A stretch of 18,566 bases of DNA from DASUUI01 sp964577965 (GTDB lineage: Bacteria; Gemmatimonadota; Gemmatimonadetes; Gemmatimonadales; Gemmatimonadaceae): the NCBI GenBank assembly GCA_964577965.1, contig CAZOAT010000048.1, positions 1 to 18,566 on the forward strand. Reading direction: 5' to 3'. Numbering within the stretch: position 1 is the first letter of the stretch; every line of letters begins with the position of its first letter. The translations under genes were made by a program, and so were the position numbers. The notes beneath the pieces were generated by a model. It saw nothing but the letters and a program-made list of their open reading frames with translations. It ran no database searches and was not told the DNA's origin. Of this stretch, positions 6,464 through 13,123 are shown piece after piece.

Positions 6464-7624
6464 CTAATCCCGATTGGCCGCGGACGCGAGATTGGAGAAC
6501 GCCGACCAGCCGTAATTCCGGATCAGCTCTCCATGCTCATCCAGTCGCGGGGGCGGCAGGCGCACCGTACCGGGGACGCTCGGCGGAATGCCGGTGAGCG
6601 GCGAGCCGCCGACCTCCGCCACCGCATCGCTCACAGTCCGCACCCGGCCACTCGGCACTCCGACGGCCGTGAGCTCCGCGATCAGCCCCCCTGCGGGGAG
6701 TGATGCCACAGCCTCCGCCATCCTGCCAACGACCCGCTCACGCTCGGCAAGGCGCCCGGCGTTGGTCGACAGGCTCTCGTCGCTCATCAGTTCGGTGAGA
6801 CCGAGCACGCTGGTACAGGCCCGCCACTGTGAGTCTGTGCCGACGGCGATCACGATGTCTCCGTCGCGCGCATGAAAGAGCTGATACGGAACGATGTTCG
6901 GATGACCGTTCCCCCAGCGCCTGGCCTCGACGCGCGAGACGAGGACGTTCTGCGCGACATTCACGAGACCTGCCACCGCTGACTGCATCAGCGAGATGCT
7001 GATGTGTCGCTCAGCGGCCGTGACCGTCTCGCGCTCGCGCCGCAGCAGCGCAGCGAGGATCGCGATCGCTGTATCCTTTCCGGTCAGCACATCCACGATG
7101 GCCACGGGCCCGCGGAGCGGCTCGCCATCCGGAACACCGTTGACCGACATCCAGCCAGATTCGGCCTGAACGGCGAAATCGTAGCCGGGACGCCGTGGGT
7201 CGGTCCCGAATCCTGCGATCGAGCACCAGATCAGCTGAGGGTAAGACCGAAGCAGCTCGCCCGGATTCAGGCCAAGCCGTTCCAGTGCGATCGGTAGAAA
7301 GTTCTCGATCACCACGTCCGTGCCTGAAAGGAGTTCGAGCAGAACCGCGCGATCCTCCCGGTCTGTCAGGTCGAGTGTGATGCCGAGCTTGTTTCGGTTG
7401 ATCGACAGGTAGTACGCGCTCTCGCCATCGGCATCGAACGGTGGTCCCCACCGCCTGGTCTCATCGCCGCGGCCGGGTTGTTCAACCTTGATGACGCTGG
7501 CGCCGAGGTCCCCGAGGGTCATCGCGGCGTAAGGCCCTGCGAGGACGCGCGCGAGGTCAAGAACCCTGATTCCCGCCGCGAGCGGCAACGCTTCGGCGTG
7601 CGAGTTCCCGGAAATGTCAGTCAT
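6464..7624 (-). CDS. CaiB/BaiF class III CoA-transferase
   Basis: A 386-residue cytosolic enzyme that moves CoA between carboxylic acids, the normal length for one subunit of the interlocked dimer. The N-terminal part shows GIRVLDLARVLAGPYAAM (18-35) and LGDLGASVIKVEQPGRGD, both family hallmarks, followed by IENFLP and the region around Asp178 in VAIVDVLTG, the predicted nucleophile that forms the CoA-linked intermediate. The substrate is not fixed by sequence. The ATG at 7624 has only GGGAT as a possible ribosome site. It heads a minus-strand unit with the sigma factor 3 bp behind, an unusual partner. Its promoter must lie in the 238-bp gap upstream. Confidence 0.92.
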   Translation of the reverse strand: MTDISGNSHAEALPLAAGIRVLDLARVLAGPYAAMTLGDLGASVIKVEQPGRGDETRRWGPPFDADGESAYYLSINRNKLGITLDLTDREDRAVLLELLSGTDVVIENFLPIALERLGLNPGELLRSYPQLIWCSIAGFGTDPRRPGYDFAVQAESGWMSVNGVPDGEPLRGPVAIVDVLTGKDTAIAILAALLRRERETVTAAERHISISLMQSAVAGLVNVAQNVLVSRVEARRWGNGHPNIVPYQLFHARDGDIVIAVGTDSQWRACTSVLGLTELMSDESLSTNAGRLAERERVVGRMAEAVASLPAGGLIAELTAVGVPSGRVRTVSDAVAEVGGSPLTGIPPSVPGTVRLPPPRLDEHGELIRNYGWSAFSNLASAANRD

Positions 7625-7682
7625 TCATGGATCCCGGATGGCAGCACGATTGTTGGCATTCCGGTGCATTGATAAGATTAGC

Positions 7683-7691
7683 TGGTATAAT
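7683..7691 (+). promoter_or_regulatory. Extended -10 promoter-like element
   Basis: TGGTATAAT contains a perfect -10 hexamer with the TGn extension, in the divergent gap. No -35 hexamer sits at 16-18 nt (the TTGATA at 7669 is only 11 nt away), so it would act as an extended -10 promoter toward the phasin gene, starting near 7698 and giving a leader of about 165 nt. Confidence 0.4.
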
Positions 7692-7696
7692 GGCGC

Positions 7697-7709
7697 TGAA
7701 GTGGCTTCA
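7697..7709. promoter_or_regulatory. Perfect inverted repeat at a predicted start site
   Basis: TGAAG-TGG-CTTCA is a perfect 5-bp inverted repeat. It begins 6 nt after the TATAAT at 7686-7691, so it would cover the transcription start. This is a typical operator position, but the arms are short and the protein is unknown. Confidence 0.3.
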
Positions 7710-7765
7710 TTATGCTTCTATAGAGGCTTGGAACAGTGCTCGTTTCACGGCCTCGTGGGGCCAGC

Positions 7766-7793
7766 TTGCGTAGTCGTCGTAGTGACATATACT
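7766..7793 (+). promoter_or_regulatory. Sigma-70-type promoter for the phasin gene
   Basis: TTGCGT (7766-7771), a 16-nt spacer and TATACT (7788-7793). The -10 matches five of six positions and the -35 keeps TTG. The predicted start is about 7800, giving a leader of about 63 nt that contains the hairpin at 7806-7828. Confidence 0.5.
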
Positions 7794-7805
7794 TACCGCC
7801 GCTTT

Positions 7806-7828
7806 GCCGCCCCGTTGTTGTTGGCGGC
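7806..7828 (+). promoter_or_regulatory. Leader hairpin upstream of the phasin gene
   Basis: Perfect six-base arms GCCGCC and GGCGGC enclose an 11-nt loop (CCGTTGTTGTT). It ends 34 nt before the start codon and has no T-run, so it is more likely a leader structure than a terminator. Any regulatory role is untested. Confidence 0.3.
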
Positions 7829-7862
7829 CTCTGAAGTTCCCCACACTACATAAGAGCTCGTG

Positions 7863-8453
7863 ATGGCAGAGTCCTCCCCCGCCGCCCCGCCAGCCCCGGG
7901 CGCACCTGTAACTCCGCCTCCGCCCCGCCGCGGTCCCGGTCACCGTGGCCAGGACATCCGCGACACTGTCGCTGAGATGGCGGCAAAGGCGCAGGAAATA
8001 AGCATGGAAGCCGGCAGCAAGATGGCGGCTGCCATGAAGGATGTCATCACTGCGGCCGCTGGGCTTTCCAGTTTTGCGATCGAGAGCGCGCGCGATCTCG
8101 TGCAGTATATGGTCCGCCGCGGGCAGATGACGCAGGACGAGGCAGACAAGCTCATCAGGGAAGTCGAGGAGGCGCAGTCGAAGAGAAAGGGTGCACGCGC
8201 CGCCGCACCACCAGAGAAACCTGCTACCGCCCGCGCCCCTGCCGCATCGAAGGCACCCACGGCAGCGAAGTCACAAGCAGCGAGGTCACAAGCAGCGAAG
8301 TCACAAGCAGCGAAGTCACAAGCAGCGAAGTCAGCAAAGAAAGCGGCAGCGAAGCCACCCGCGAAGGCGAAGGCGGCCGCAAAGCCGGTGAAAAAGACTC
8401 CCGCGGCGAAAGCGGCTGCCGCAAGGAAGCCCGCCAGGACCAGGCGCCGCTAG
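7863..8453 (+). CDS. Phasin-like protein with histone H1-like Ala/Lys tail
   Basis: A 196-residue protein in three parts. Residues 1-28 are Pro-rich. Residues 29-105 form a helical, phasin-like domain ending in VQYMVRRGQMTQDEADKLI, a phrase common in PHA granule-associated and PHA-synthesis regulator proteins. Residues 106-196 are an Ala/Lys/Pro tail (KPATARAPAA, AKSQAA repeats, final TRRR), as in PhaF, where such a tail binds DNA. The likely role is binding granules, nucleoid or both; no PHA synthase gene is in view, so granule function is uncertain. The ATG at 7863 has AAGAG 6 nt upstream; an adjoining GTG at 7860 is an alternative. A promoter at 7766-7793 and a leader hairpin precede it. 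Confidence 0.75.
   Translation: MAESSPAAPPAPGAPVTPPPPRRGPGHRGQDIRDTVAEMAAKAQEISMEAGSKMAAAMKDVITAAAGLSSFAIESARDLVQYMVRRGQMTQDEADKLIREVEEAQSKRKGARAAAPPEKPATARAPAASKAPTAAKSQAARSQAAKSQAAKSQAAKSAKKAAAKPPAKAKAAAKPVKKTPAAKAAAARKPARTRRR
8262..8336 (+). repeat. 15-bp in-frame minisatellite, five copies
   Basis: The unit GCAGCGAAGTCACAA is repeated head to tail, with copies 1, 3 and 4 identical, copy 2 with one change (A to G) and copy 5 diverging at its end. Each unit encodes the pentapeptide Ala-Ala-Lys-Ser-Gln in register, inside the basic tail of the phasin-like protein. Because 15 is divisible by three, gain or loss of copies would keep the frame. Confidence 0.9.
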
Positions 8454-8498
8454 CGCGTTCGCGCCGGGCGCACCTGCCCTGCCCCTGCAAGAAAAGGA

Positions 8499-9650
8499 AT
8501 GGCTGACTCGTCGCTGCCACCAGGTGACGCAGTCGCACTTGCGCGCGCCCTGATTGCGATCGATTCACGAAATCCGACGCTGGTGCCTGGCGCTCCAGGT
8601 GAAGGCGAGGCCGCCCGGCTCCTCGCCACAACCCTGCAGCAGTGGGGATTCGACGTTGAGCTCACAGAGGCGGCGCCAGGGCGGCCCAACGTAGTAGGGC
8701 GTATCGGCTCCGGTGAGCACACGCTTCTTCTCGCCGGACACCTCGACACTGTCGGAGTCGAGGCCATGATACACGCTCCTTTCGATGCACGTGTCGATGA
8801 CGGCAGGATATACGGCCGCGGCTCCACCGACATGAAGAGCGGAGTCGCCGCGATGTGCGCGGCGGCGGTGCGCAGCGCCAATTCCGCTCGCTGCCGGGTG
8901 ATCGTCGCGGCAGTGTGCGACGAGGAATACGAGTCGCTGGGGATGCGCGCCCTTGTCGCCTCGGGGCTCACTGCGGACGCGGCGATTCTCACGGAGCCGA
9001 CGCGCCTCACCATCGCGCCAGCGCACCGCGGGTTCGTGTGGCTCACGGTTCGTTTTCGGGGGAAGGCGGCGCATGGCAGTCGGTATGACATCGGAGTGGA
9101 CGCGATCCGCCATGCGGGCCTCTTCCTCGCCGAGCTCGAGGTCCTCGACGCCGGCGATCTCACCCGCAGCACCCACCCGCTGCTGGGACGCGCGTCGGTG
9201 CACGCTTCGACGATCGCGGGAGGCGAGGGTTTTTCCACGTACCCGGGCGAGTGCGTGCTGCGCATTGAGCGCCGCACGCTTCCGGGTGAATCTGCGGAGG
9301 AGGTCACAAACGAGGTTTACGAGATGCTGGCCCGGGTCAATCAGCGCACCGCCGGGCTTGACGCGTCAGTCGAGCTCATGACAGCACAGAGCCCGAGCGA
9401 GGTCTCGGAGAATGAGGCGATCGTACGCGCGCTCGGCTCAGCGCTCGAGTCGGAACGCCTCCCCGTCCGCATCGCAGGAATGAGCGCATGGACCGATGCC
9501 GCCATCCTCAACGACGCGGGCATCCCCGCGATCTGCTTCGGCCCGGGTGATATCGGCATGGCACACGCCGCCGAGGAGTTCGTCGAGATCTCCGAGATCC
9601 AGCAGGCGACGGCGGTGCTGGAGCGGCTTGTGCGGGAATGGGCGACCTGA
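8499..9650 (+). CDS. M20-family metallo-deacylase (ArgE/DapE-like)
   Basis: A 383-residue di-zinc amidohydrolase, probably cytosolic. The metal and catalytic residues are all present: His81 and Asp83 in LLAGHLDTV, Asp111 in GRGSTDMKSG, the Glu142-Glu143 pair in CDEE, Glu166 in LTEPT and His356 in GMAHAAEEF. The dimerisation domain is inserted at about 175-290 with FRGKAAHGS. It could be an acetylornithine deacetylase, succinyl-diaminopimelate desuccinylase or peptidase; the motifs do not decide. AAAAGGA directly abuts the ATG at 8499, which is too close for a good ribosome site, but no other start is available. The gene begins 45 bp after the phasin gene, and its stop overlaps the next start. 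Confidence 0.9.
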   Translation: MADSSLPPGDAVALARALIAIDSRNPTLVPGAPGEGEAARLLATTLQQWGFDVELTEAAPGRPNVVGRIGSGEHTLLLAGHLDTVGVEAMIHAPFDARVDDGRIYGRGSTDMKSGVAAMCAAAVRSANSARCRVIVAAVCDEEYESLGMRALVASGLTADAAILTEPTRLTIAPAHRGFVWLTVRFRGKAAHGSRYDIGVDAIRHAGLFLAELEVLDAGDLTRSTHPLLGRASVHASTIAGGEGFSTYPGECVLRIERRTLPGESAEEVTNEVYEMLARVNQRTAGLDASVELMTAQSPSEVSENEAIVRALGSALESERLPVRIAGMSAWTDAAILNDAGIPAICFGPGDIGMAHAAEEFVEISEIQQATAVLERLVREWAT

Positions 9651-9868
9651 TGAGACAGCTGCGACCACATCAGTACGACGCCCTGGAGCGCGCGATTGTT
9701 GACCGTCGGCGCGTCGTGATCGCCCGGCGTGGAAGCGAGCATACCGTCATTCCTCTCCGGATCGTGGCCACCGGCAGTCGCGAATCGCTGGAGGTGCGCC
9801 ACCCGACGACCGGCGAAGAGATGAGCTTCTGGCTGGACGAGGTGGAGAGGCTGGAGGTCGTACTGTGA
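9650..9868 (+). CDS. Small basic protein, possibly WYL/SH3-like
   Basis: A 72-residue protein with no sure family. It starts with a helix (QLRPHQYDALERAIVDR) followed by short beta strands (RVVIARRG, VIPLRIVA, ESLEVRHP) and ends FWLDEVERLEVVL. The order of a helix, an ARRG-type strand, a conserved Pro and a closing leucine-rich strand recalls WYL-type domains, which bind nucleic acid or ligands. That is a weak, by-eye likeness. The start at 9650 overlaps the M20 stop (TGATG); an ATG at 9638 would add four residues. It ends in a GTGA overlap with the RNase H-like gene, which suggests matched expression with that protein. Confidence 0.65.
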   Translation: MRQLRPHQYDALERAIVDRRRVVIARRGSEHTVIPLRIVATGSRESLEVRHPTTGEEMSFWLDEVERLEVVL

Positions 9869-10485
9869 CGACGCACACCAGGGACTACGTCGCCGTCTAC
9901 GCTGACGAGTCGTGCCTGGGCAACGGCCGCGAAGGGGGGAACCCTGGCGGCGCTGGCGGCTTGATCGAATGGCAGAGCCCTCGCACCGGCATGATCCGCC
10001 GCTGGGACTTCTGGGCCGCGGAGCCGGCAACCACGAACAACCGGATGGCGCTGCGGTCCGTGATCGAAGCGTTCCGCGGGCTCTCCGCAAAAGGGCGGGA
10101 GCTGAACGTCCGCTTCACAACCGACTCCCGGTATATCGTTGACGGCATGACTTCCTGGGTGCACGGCTGGATAGAGCGCGGCTGGCGCCGGAAGGGCGGG
10201 GCGATCGAGAACCTCGAGCTGTGGCAGGAAGCCGTCGCCTCTATCGGAGCACACGTTGTGCAATGGGAGTGGGTGCGCGGACATGCCGGCCAGCCGCAGA
10301 ACGAGTACGCCAACTACCTCGCCACACGGGCCGCCACCGAGCAGACTTCGAGCGATGGTTTCCGCGCCTCGGAGTTCGAACGGTGGCTCAGATCCCGCAG
10401 CGAGCGCGCAGCGAAACTGAATGAGGCAGCTCCGCTCCCGAGGCACGAGAACTTCAAACCGAGCAGACGGATATGGACCACTTAG
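9865..10485 (+). CDS. RNase HI-fold protein lacking two canonical catalytic carboxylates
   Basis: A 206-residue protein clearly of the RNase HI fold: YADESCLGNG (12-21, Asp14 equals E. coli Asp10), NPGGAGGLIEW, TTNNRMALRSVIEAF (57-70), TTDSRYIVDG (Asp87 equals Asp70), the basic loop WIERGWRRKGG with NLELW, and VRGHAGQPQNEYANYLA (His140 equals His124). The usual NRMEL Glu48 is Ala62 and the usual Asp134 is Asn150. In E. coli Glu48 is needed for catalysis, while Asn at 134 is better tolerated. A hybrid-binding or otherwise altered role is therefore likely, but not shown. A 50-residue Arg-rich extension follows the domain. The start is GTG at 9865 with GGAGG 7 nt upstream. The stop overlaps the next gene by 13 bp. 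Confidence 0.88.
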   Translation: MTTHTRDYVAVYADESCLGNGREGGNPGGAGGLIEWQSPRTGMIRRWDFWAAEPATTNNRMALRSVIEAFRGLSAKGRELNVRFTTDSRYIVDGMTSWVHGWIERGWRRKGGAIENLELWQEAVASIGAHVVQWEWVRGHAGQPQNEYANYLATRAATEQTSSDGFRASEFERWLRSRSERAAKLNEAAPLPRHENFKPSRRIWTT

Positions 10486-11147
10486 ACCGTCTTTTTCACC
10501 GGCTGGTGAACAACATCAGGAACCGGAATCCGGCCCACCTGACGCTTCCGTTCACAGTTGCGGAGCTGTACGAGCAGATCGTCCCCTACCGCCACAACCG
10601 GCGCGAGCTGGGCATCGAAACGAACCAGGACTACGAGATCACGGTGATGCGGCTGCTCTCCGGTGAGCGTGGCTACCTGCTCGGTGACGAATCGATGCAG
10701 GAGTCACTCCGCCGTGAGCTCGAGGCGCACGACCCCGACGTGAGCGCGTTCCGCGAGTTTGCGACCGCGGAGGTTTCCATCTCGCCGAACGCTGTGCAGG
10801 GTGTCGCGGGCACGCCATCCGATGCAACCGCCTCCGCGCAGCAATCGTCGGGAAAACGCGAATCGCCCGCAGAGACGGGTCACACCAGGCCAGCAGCTGC
10901 GGTTTCAGAAGAAGCCACAGCTGCACCCGCAGCGGCCCGGGATGGTACGAGCAGGATTCCCCTGACCGGGTTTTCTCCAGACGCGGGGTGCCGCTTCTGT
11001 GGCGCAACGCTCCCAGAAGGAAAGCAGGTGAAGTTCTGCCCGAACTGCGGGCAGAACCTCTCAATCAATCGCTGCCCCGCATGCGGCAGCGAGATCGAAT
11101 CCGGATGGAAGTTCTGCATAACCTGCGGCCGCGCGGCGGGAGTTTAG
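10473..11147 (+). CDS. Double zinc-ribbon protein with conserved-looking N-terminal domain
   Basis: A 224-residue soluble protein. Residues 1-100 form a helical, charged domain I cannot name. Residues 105-168 are a low-complexity Ala/Ser/Pro linker. Residues 173-218 hold two zinc ribbons: Cys173/Cys176 (CRFCG) with Cys189/Cys192 (FCPNCG), and Cys201/Cys204 (CPACG) with Cys215/Cys218 (FCITCG), each of the CxxC-x(10-12)-CxxC type. Such ribbons often mediate protein or nucleic acid contacts. The start at 10473 lies inside the RNase H-like gene, so the two are translationally coupled and may work together. No enzymatic motif is seen. Confidence 0.8.
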   Translation: MDHLDRLFHRLVNNIRNRNPAHLTLPFTVAELYEQIVPYRHNRRELGIETNQDYEITVMRLLSGERGYLLGDESMQESLRRELEAHDPDVSAFREFATAEVSISPNAVQGVAGTPSDATASAQQSSGKRESPAETGHTRPAAAVSEEATAAPAAARDGTSRIPLTGFSPDAGCRFCGATLPEGKQVKFCPNCGQNLSINRCPACGSEIESGWKFCITCGRAAGV

Positions 11148-11181
11148 AGCGCCCGGCGCCGCTGACCGAGGAGACGAAAGG

Positions 11182-12291
11182 ATGAAACGTTCATACACAC
11201 GCGCCTGGATCCAGGCGGCCGCAACGCTGGCCGTCCTCGGCTGCGCCCAGGCAGGTACAGGGACGAGCGCAGCTCCGGCCCCGAGTACCGATGATCAGAC
11301 AGTGTCGGCCGACCAGCCATGGCCGATCCACACCCGCGAGCACGTTGACCTCTGGCTGCACGGCTTCGCACTTCTGCAGGACGACACGTCACACGTGCCG
11401 TTGTTCCGCCGCGGCTATCGGGATGAGCTGATAGTCGCGCGCAACGCACGGGGCCTCAACACGCTGCTCGACGTCAACCGCAGCGACCTGCGCGAGCGCT
11501 TCGTACAGAACCGGCAATTGTTCAACGCGCAGTTCGTGCCGCTTTACTTCAGATCGGCGGGGGATCTGCGGCAGGCGATAGACTATTTCCTGCGCGCGGA
11601 AGGAAATCCCCAGGCCGCACCCTCACGCGAAGTGGCGGCCATCATCGCGATGCTTGCCGGTTACTTCCCCGCGCAGGGCGACCGGAACTGGCTGCGCGTC
11701 TTCTGGGAGTCGCTGTCAGACGAGAGCGCGCAATTCTATCGTGACTACTGGGTCCAGGAGCAGCGGAGCCGAGCCGGCGTGCTCACCGCCGTGGACTCGC
11801 TGTGGCAGGGGATCTATCGCCCCCGTCTTCAGACCTATCTCGCGAACACCCAGCAGGGACGCGGATCTCTGCTCCTCTCGCTCCCGCTCAACGGCGAGGG
11901 TCGCACCCTGAACCTCGGTCCAACCGGCGCGCTCGTGGCAGTCACCTTCCCGGACCGGCCTGCGAGCGCAATCGAGGTGATTTACGTAGCCGTCCATGAG
12001 CTCGCGATCTCCGTTACACAGACTGCTGTGAGCGACAATCTCACACCGGCCGAGCAGCGGGCGGGACTCGGCGATCGGTACGCGAGCGCCGCGGCGGTGC
12101 GCGGCGGTGCACTGCTCCTCCAGCGGCTCGCCCCGGAACTCGCAGACGGGTACGCCAGGTATTATCTCAGAGCAGCCAACGAGCCCGCAGGAACGAACGT
12201 GCAGACTTCCCTCGCCAATGCATTTCCGCTCACAGACGCAATACGCGCCGCTGTGACGAGCCAGCTCGACGTCGTGCTCGGTGGGATCTGA
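11182..12291 (+). CDS. Putative lipoprotein of unknown function
   Basis: A 369-residue exported protein. The N-terminus is a signal peptide with a lipobox: basic MKRSYTR, a hydrophobic stretch and LAVLGC, so Cys21 would be lipidated. An Ala/Ser/Thr-rich spacer follows (22-45). The mature part is mostly helical, with many Trp, Tyr and Arg residues. Near residue 272 there is VAVHELAIS, which recalls the HExxH helix of zinc peptidases but lacks the second His, so peptidase activity is not supported. I recognise no family. GAGGAG (11168-11173) lies 8 nt before the ATG. It follows the zinc-ribbon gene by 34 bp, in the same run. Confidence 0.75.
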   Translation: MKRSYTRAWIQAAATLAVLGCAQAGTGTSAAPAPSTDDQTVSADQPWPIHTREHVDLWLHGFALLQDDTSHVPLFRRGYRDELIVARNARGLNTLLDVNRSDLRERFVQNRQLFNAQFVPLYFRSAGDLRQAIDYFLRAEGNPQAAPSREVAAIIAMLAGYFPAQGDRNWLRVFWESLSDESAQFYRDYWVQEQRSRAGVLTAVDSLWQGIYRPRLQTYLANTQQGRGSLLLSLPLNGEGRTLNLGPTGALVAVTFPDRPASAIEVIYVAVHELAISVTQTAVSDNLTPAEQRAGLGDRYASAAAVRGGALLLQRLAPELADGYARYYLRAANEPAGTNVQTSLANAFPLTDAIRAAVTSQLDVVLGGI

Positions 12292-12292
12292 G

Positions 12293-13123
12293 TTGAGCGA
12301 CAAGCGTCCAGTACCTGCGCGTGTGGACTCGCTGGACCGCCGGGCGGTCGAGCGAGTGCTGGCGCGTGCTGCGGAACTACAGGCCACACGCGGAGGCGGC
12401 CCTGACACTACGGACCTCATCTCCGAAACACAGCTGGTCGAGATCGCCTTCGAGGCTGGGCTCGATTCCGCCTGGGTGAAGCAGGCACTCGCGGAGGAAC
12501 GCACCCACATCCCCGAAGCGTCTGAGACGGGAGCGGTGGCGCGGACGTTCGGTGCCGGCCGCATTGCCGCGGGCAGAACGATCGAAGGGTCGGCAACGGA
12601 GCTGCTGGCAGCGCTCGACCGCTGGATGCAGAAGGAGGAGTGCATGCGACTCCAGCGGCGGTTCCCCGAGAGAATGGTGTGGGAGCCGAGTCCCGATATA
12701 TGGTCGCAGCTTCGCCGCGGCTTCGGCCTGGGCAGCGGCACGTTCTCCTTCGCGCGGGCTGATGCGGTCAGCGCCACGGCGGTCGAACTTGGCGGTGGGC
12801 GCGCGCTGGTGGCGATGGAAGCGGATATCAGCGGCAAGCGGGCCACGAAACTCCGTGGCGGAGTAGCGTTTGCCGGCGCCGGGGTGGCCATGGCCGCGAC
12901 GCTCCTCGGACTCGGGGTTGTGATCCCGATAGCCGCGCTCTTTCCGGTCGCCGGCGGATCGGCGCTCGGGTGGGCCGTCGCCAGGAGTCATCGCGATCTG
13001 GTGGCCAGGATGCAGCTGGCACTGGAGCAGACGCTCGACAAGCTGGAGTACGGCGAGGCGCGCAAGCCTCCCGGCACGCTCGCCAGCGTCATCAGCTCCG
13101 CAACGAGACCGCTCCTCCGCTGA
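12293..13123 (+). CDS. Membrane protein of unknown function with N-terminal helical domain
   Basis: A 276-residue protein. Residues 13-72 form a helical module (RRAVERVLARAAELQ then QLVEIAFEAGLDSAWVKQAL), a layout seen in other GC-rich bacterial hypothetical proteins. The middle (80-185) is soluble. Two hydrophobic helices follow (about 189-210 and 212-231), with a loop rich in Pro and Ala, and a basic helical tail. I cannot name a function. The likely start is TTG at 12293, with GGTGGGA 7 nt upstream; a GTG at 12281 lacks a ribosome site. It begins one base after the lipoprotein stop and ends in a CTGA overlap with the flavoprotein gene. Confidence 0.75.
   Translation: MSDKRPVPARVDSLDRRAVERVLARAAELQATRGGGPDTTDLISETQLVEIAFEAGLDSAWVKQALAEERTHIPEASETGAVARTFGAGRIAAGRTIEGSATELLAALDRWMQKEECMRLQRRFPERMVWEPSPDIWSQLRRGFGLGSGTFSFARADAVSATAVELGGGRALVAMEADISGKRATKLRGGVAFAGAGVAMAATLLGLGVVIPIAALFPVAGGSALGWAVARSHRDLVARMQLALEQTLDKLEYGEARKPPGTLASVISSATRPLLR

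Noticed and set aside
7654..7668. Sigma-54-like TGGCA...TGCAT
   Set aside because: GG and GC are separated by nine bases, not the required ten.
7669..7691. TTGATA and TATAAT as a sigma-70 pair
   Set aside because: The spacer is only 11 nt, too short. The TATAAT is kept as an extended -10 element instead.
8262..8336. Tandem repeat as a CRISPR array
   Set aside because: The units are contiguous with no spacers and encode an in-frame pentapeptide.
8450..9307. Open frame of 285 codons on the minus strand
   Set aside because: It is antisense to the M20 gene with intact catalytic residues; the product is a Ser/Arg/Ala-rich shadow.
12281..12292. GTG at 12281 as start of the membrane protein
   Set aside because: It has no ribosome site and lies inside the lipoprotein gene, whereas TTG at 12293 has GGTGGGA at the right distance.
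11716..12891. Long open frame (391 codons) on the minus strand
   Set aside because: It is antisense to the lipoprotein and membrane protein genes. The translation is rich in Arg, Ser, Pro and Ala without a domain, as expected for shadow frames in GC-rich DNA.
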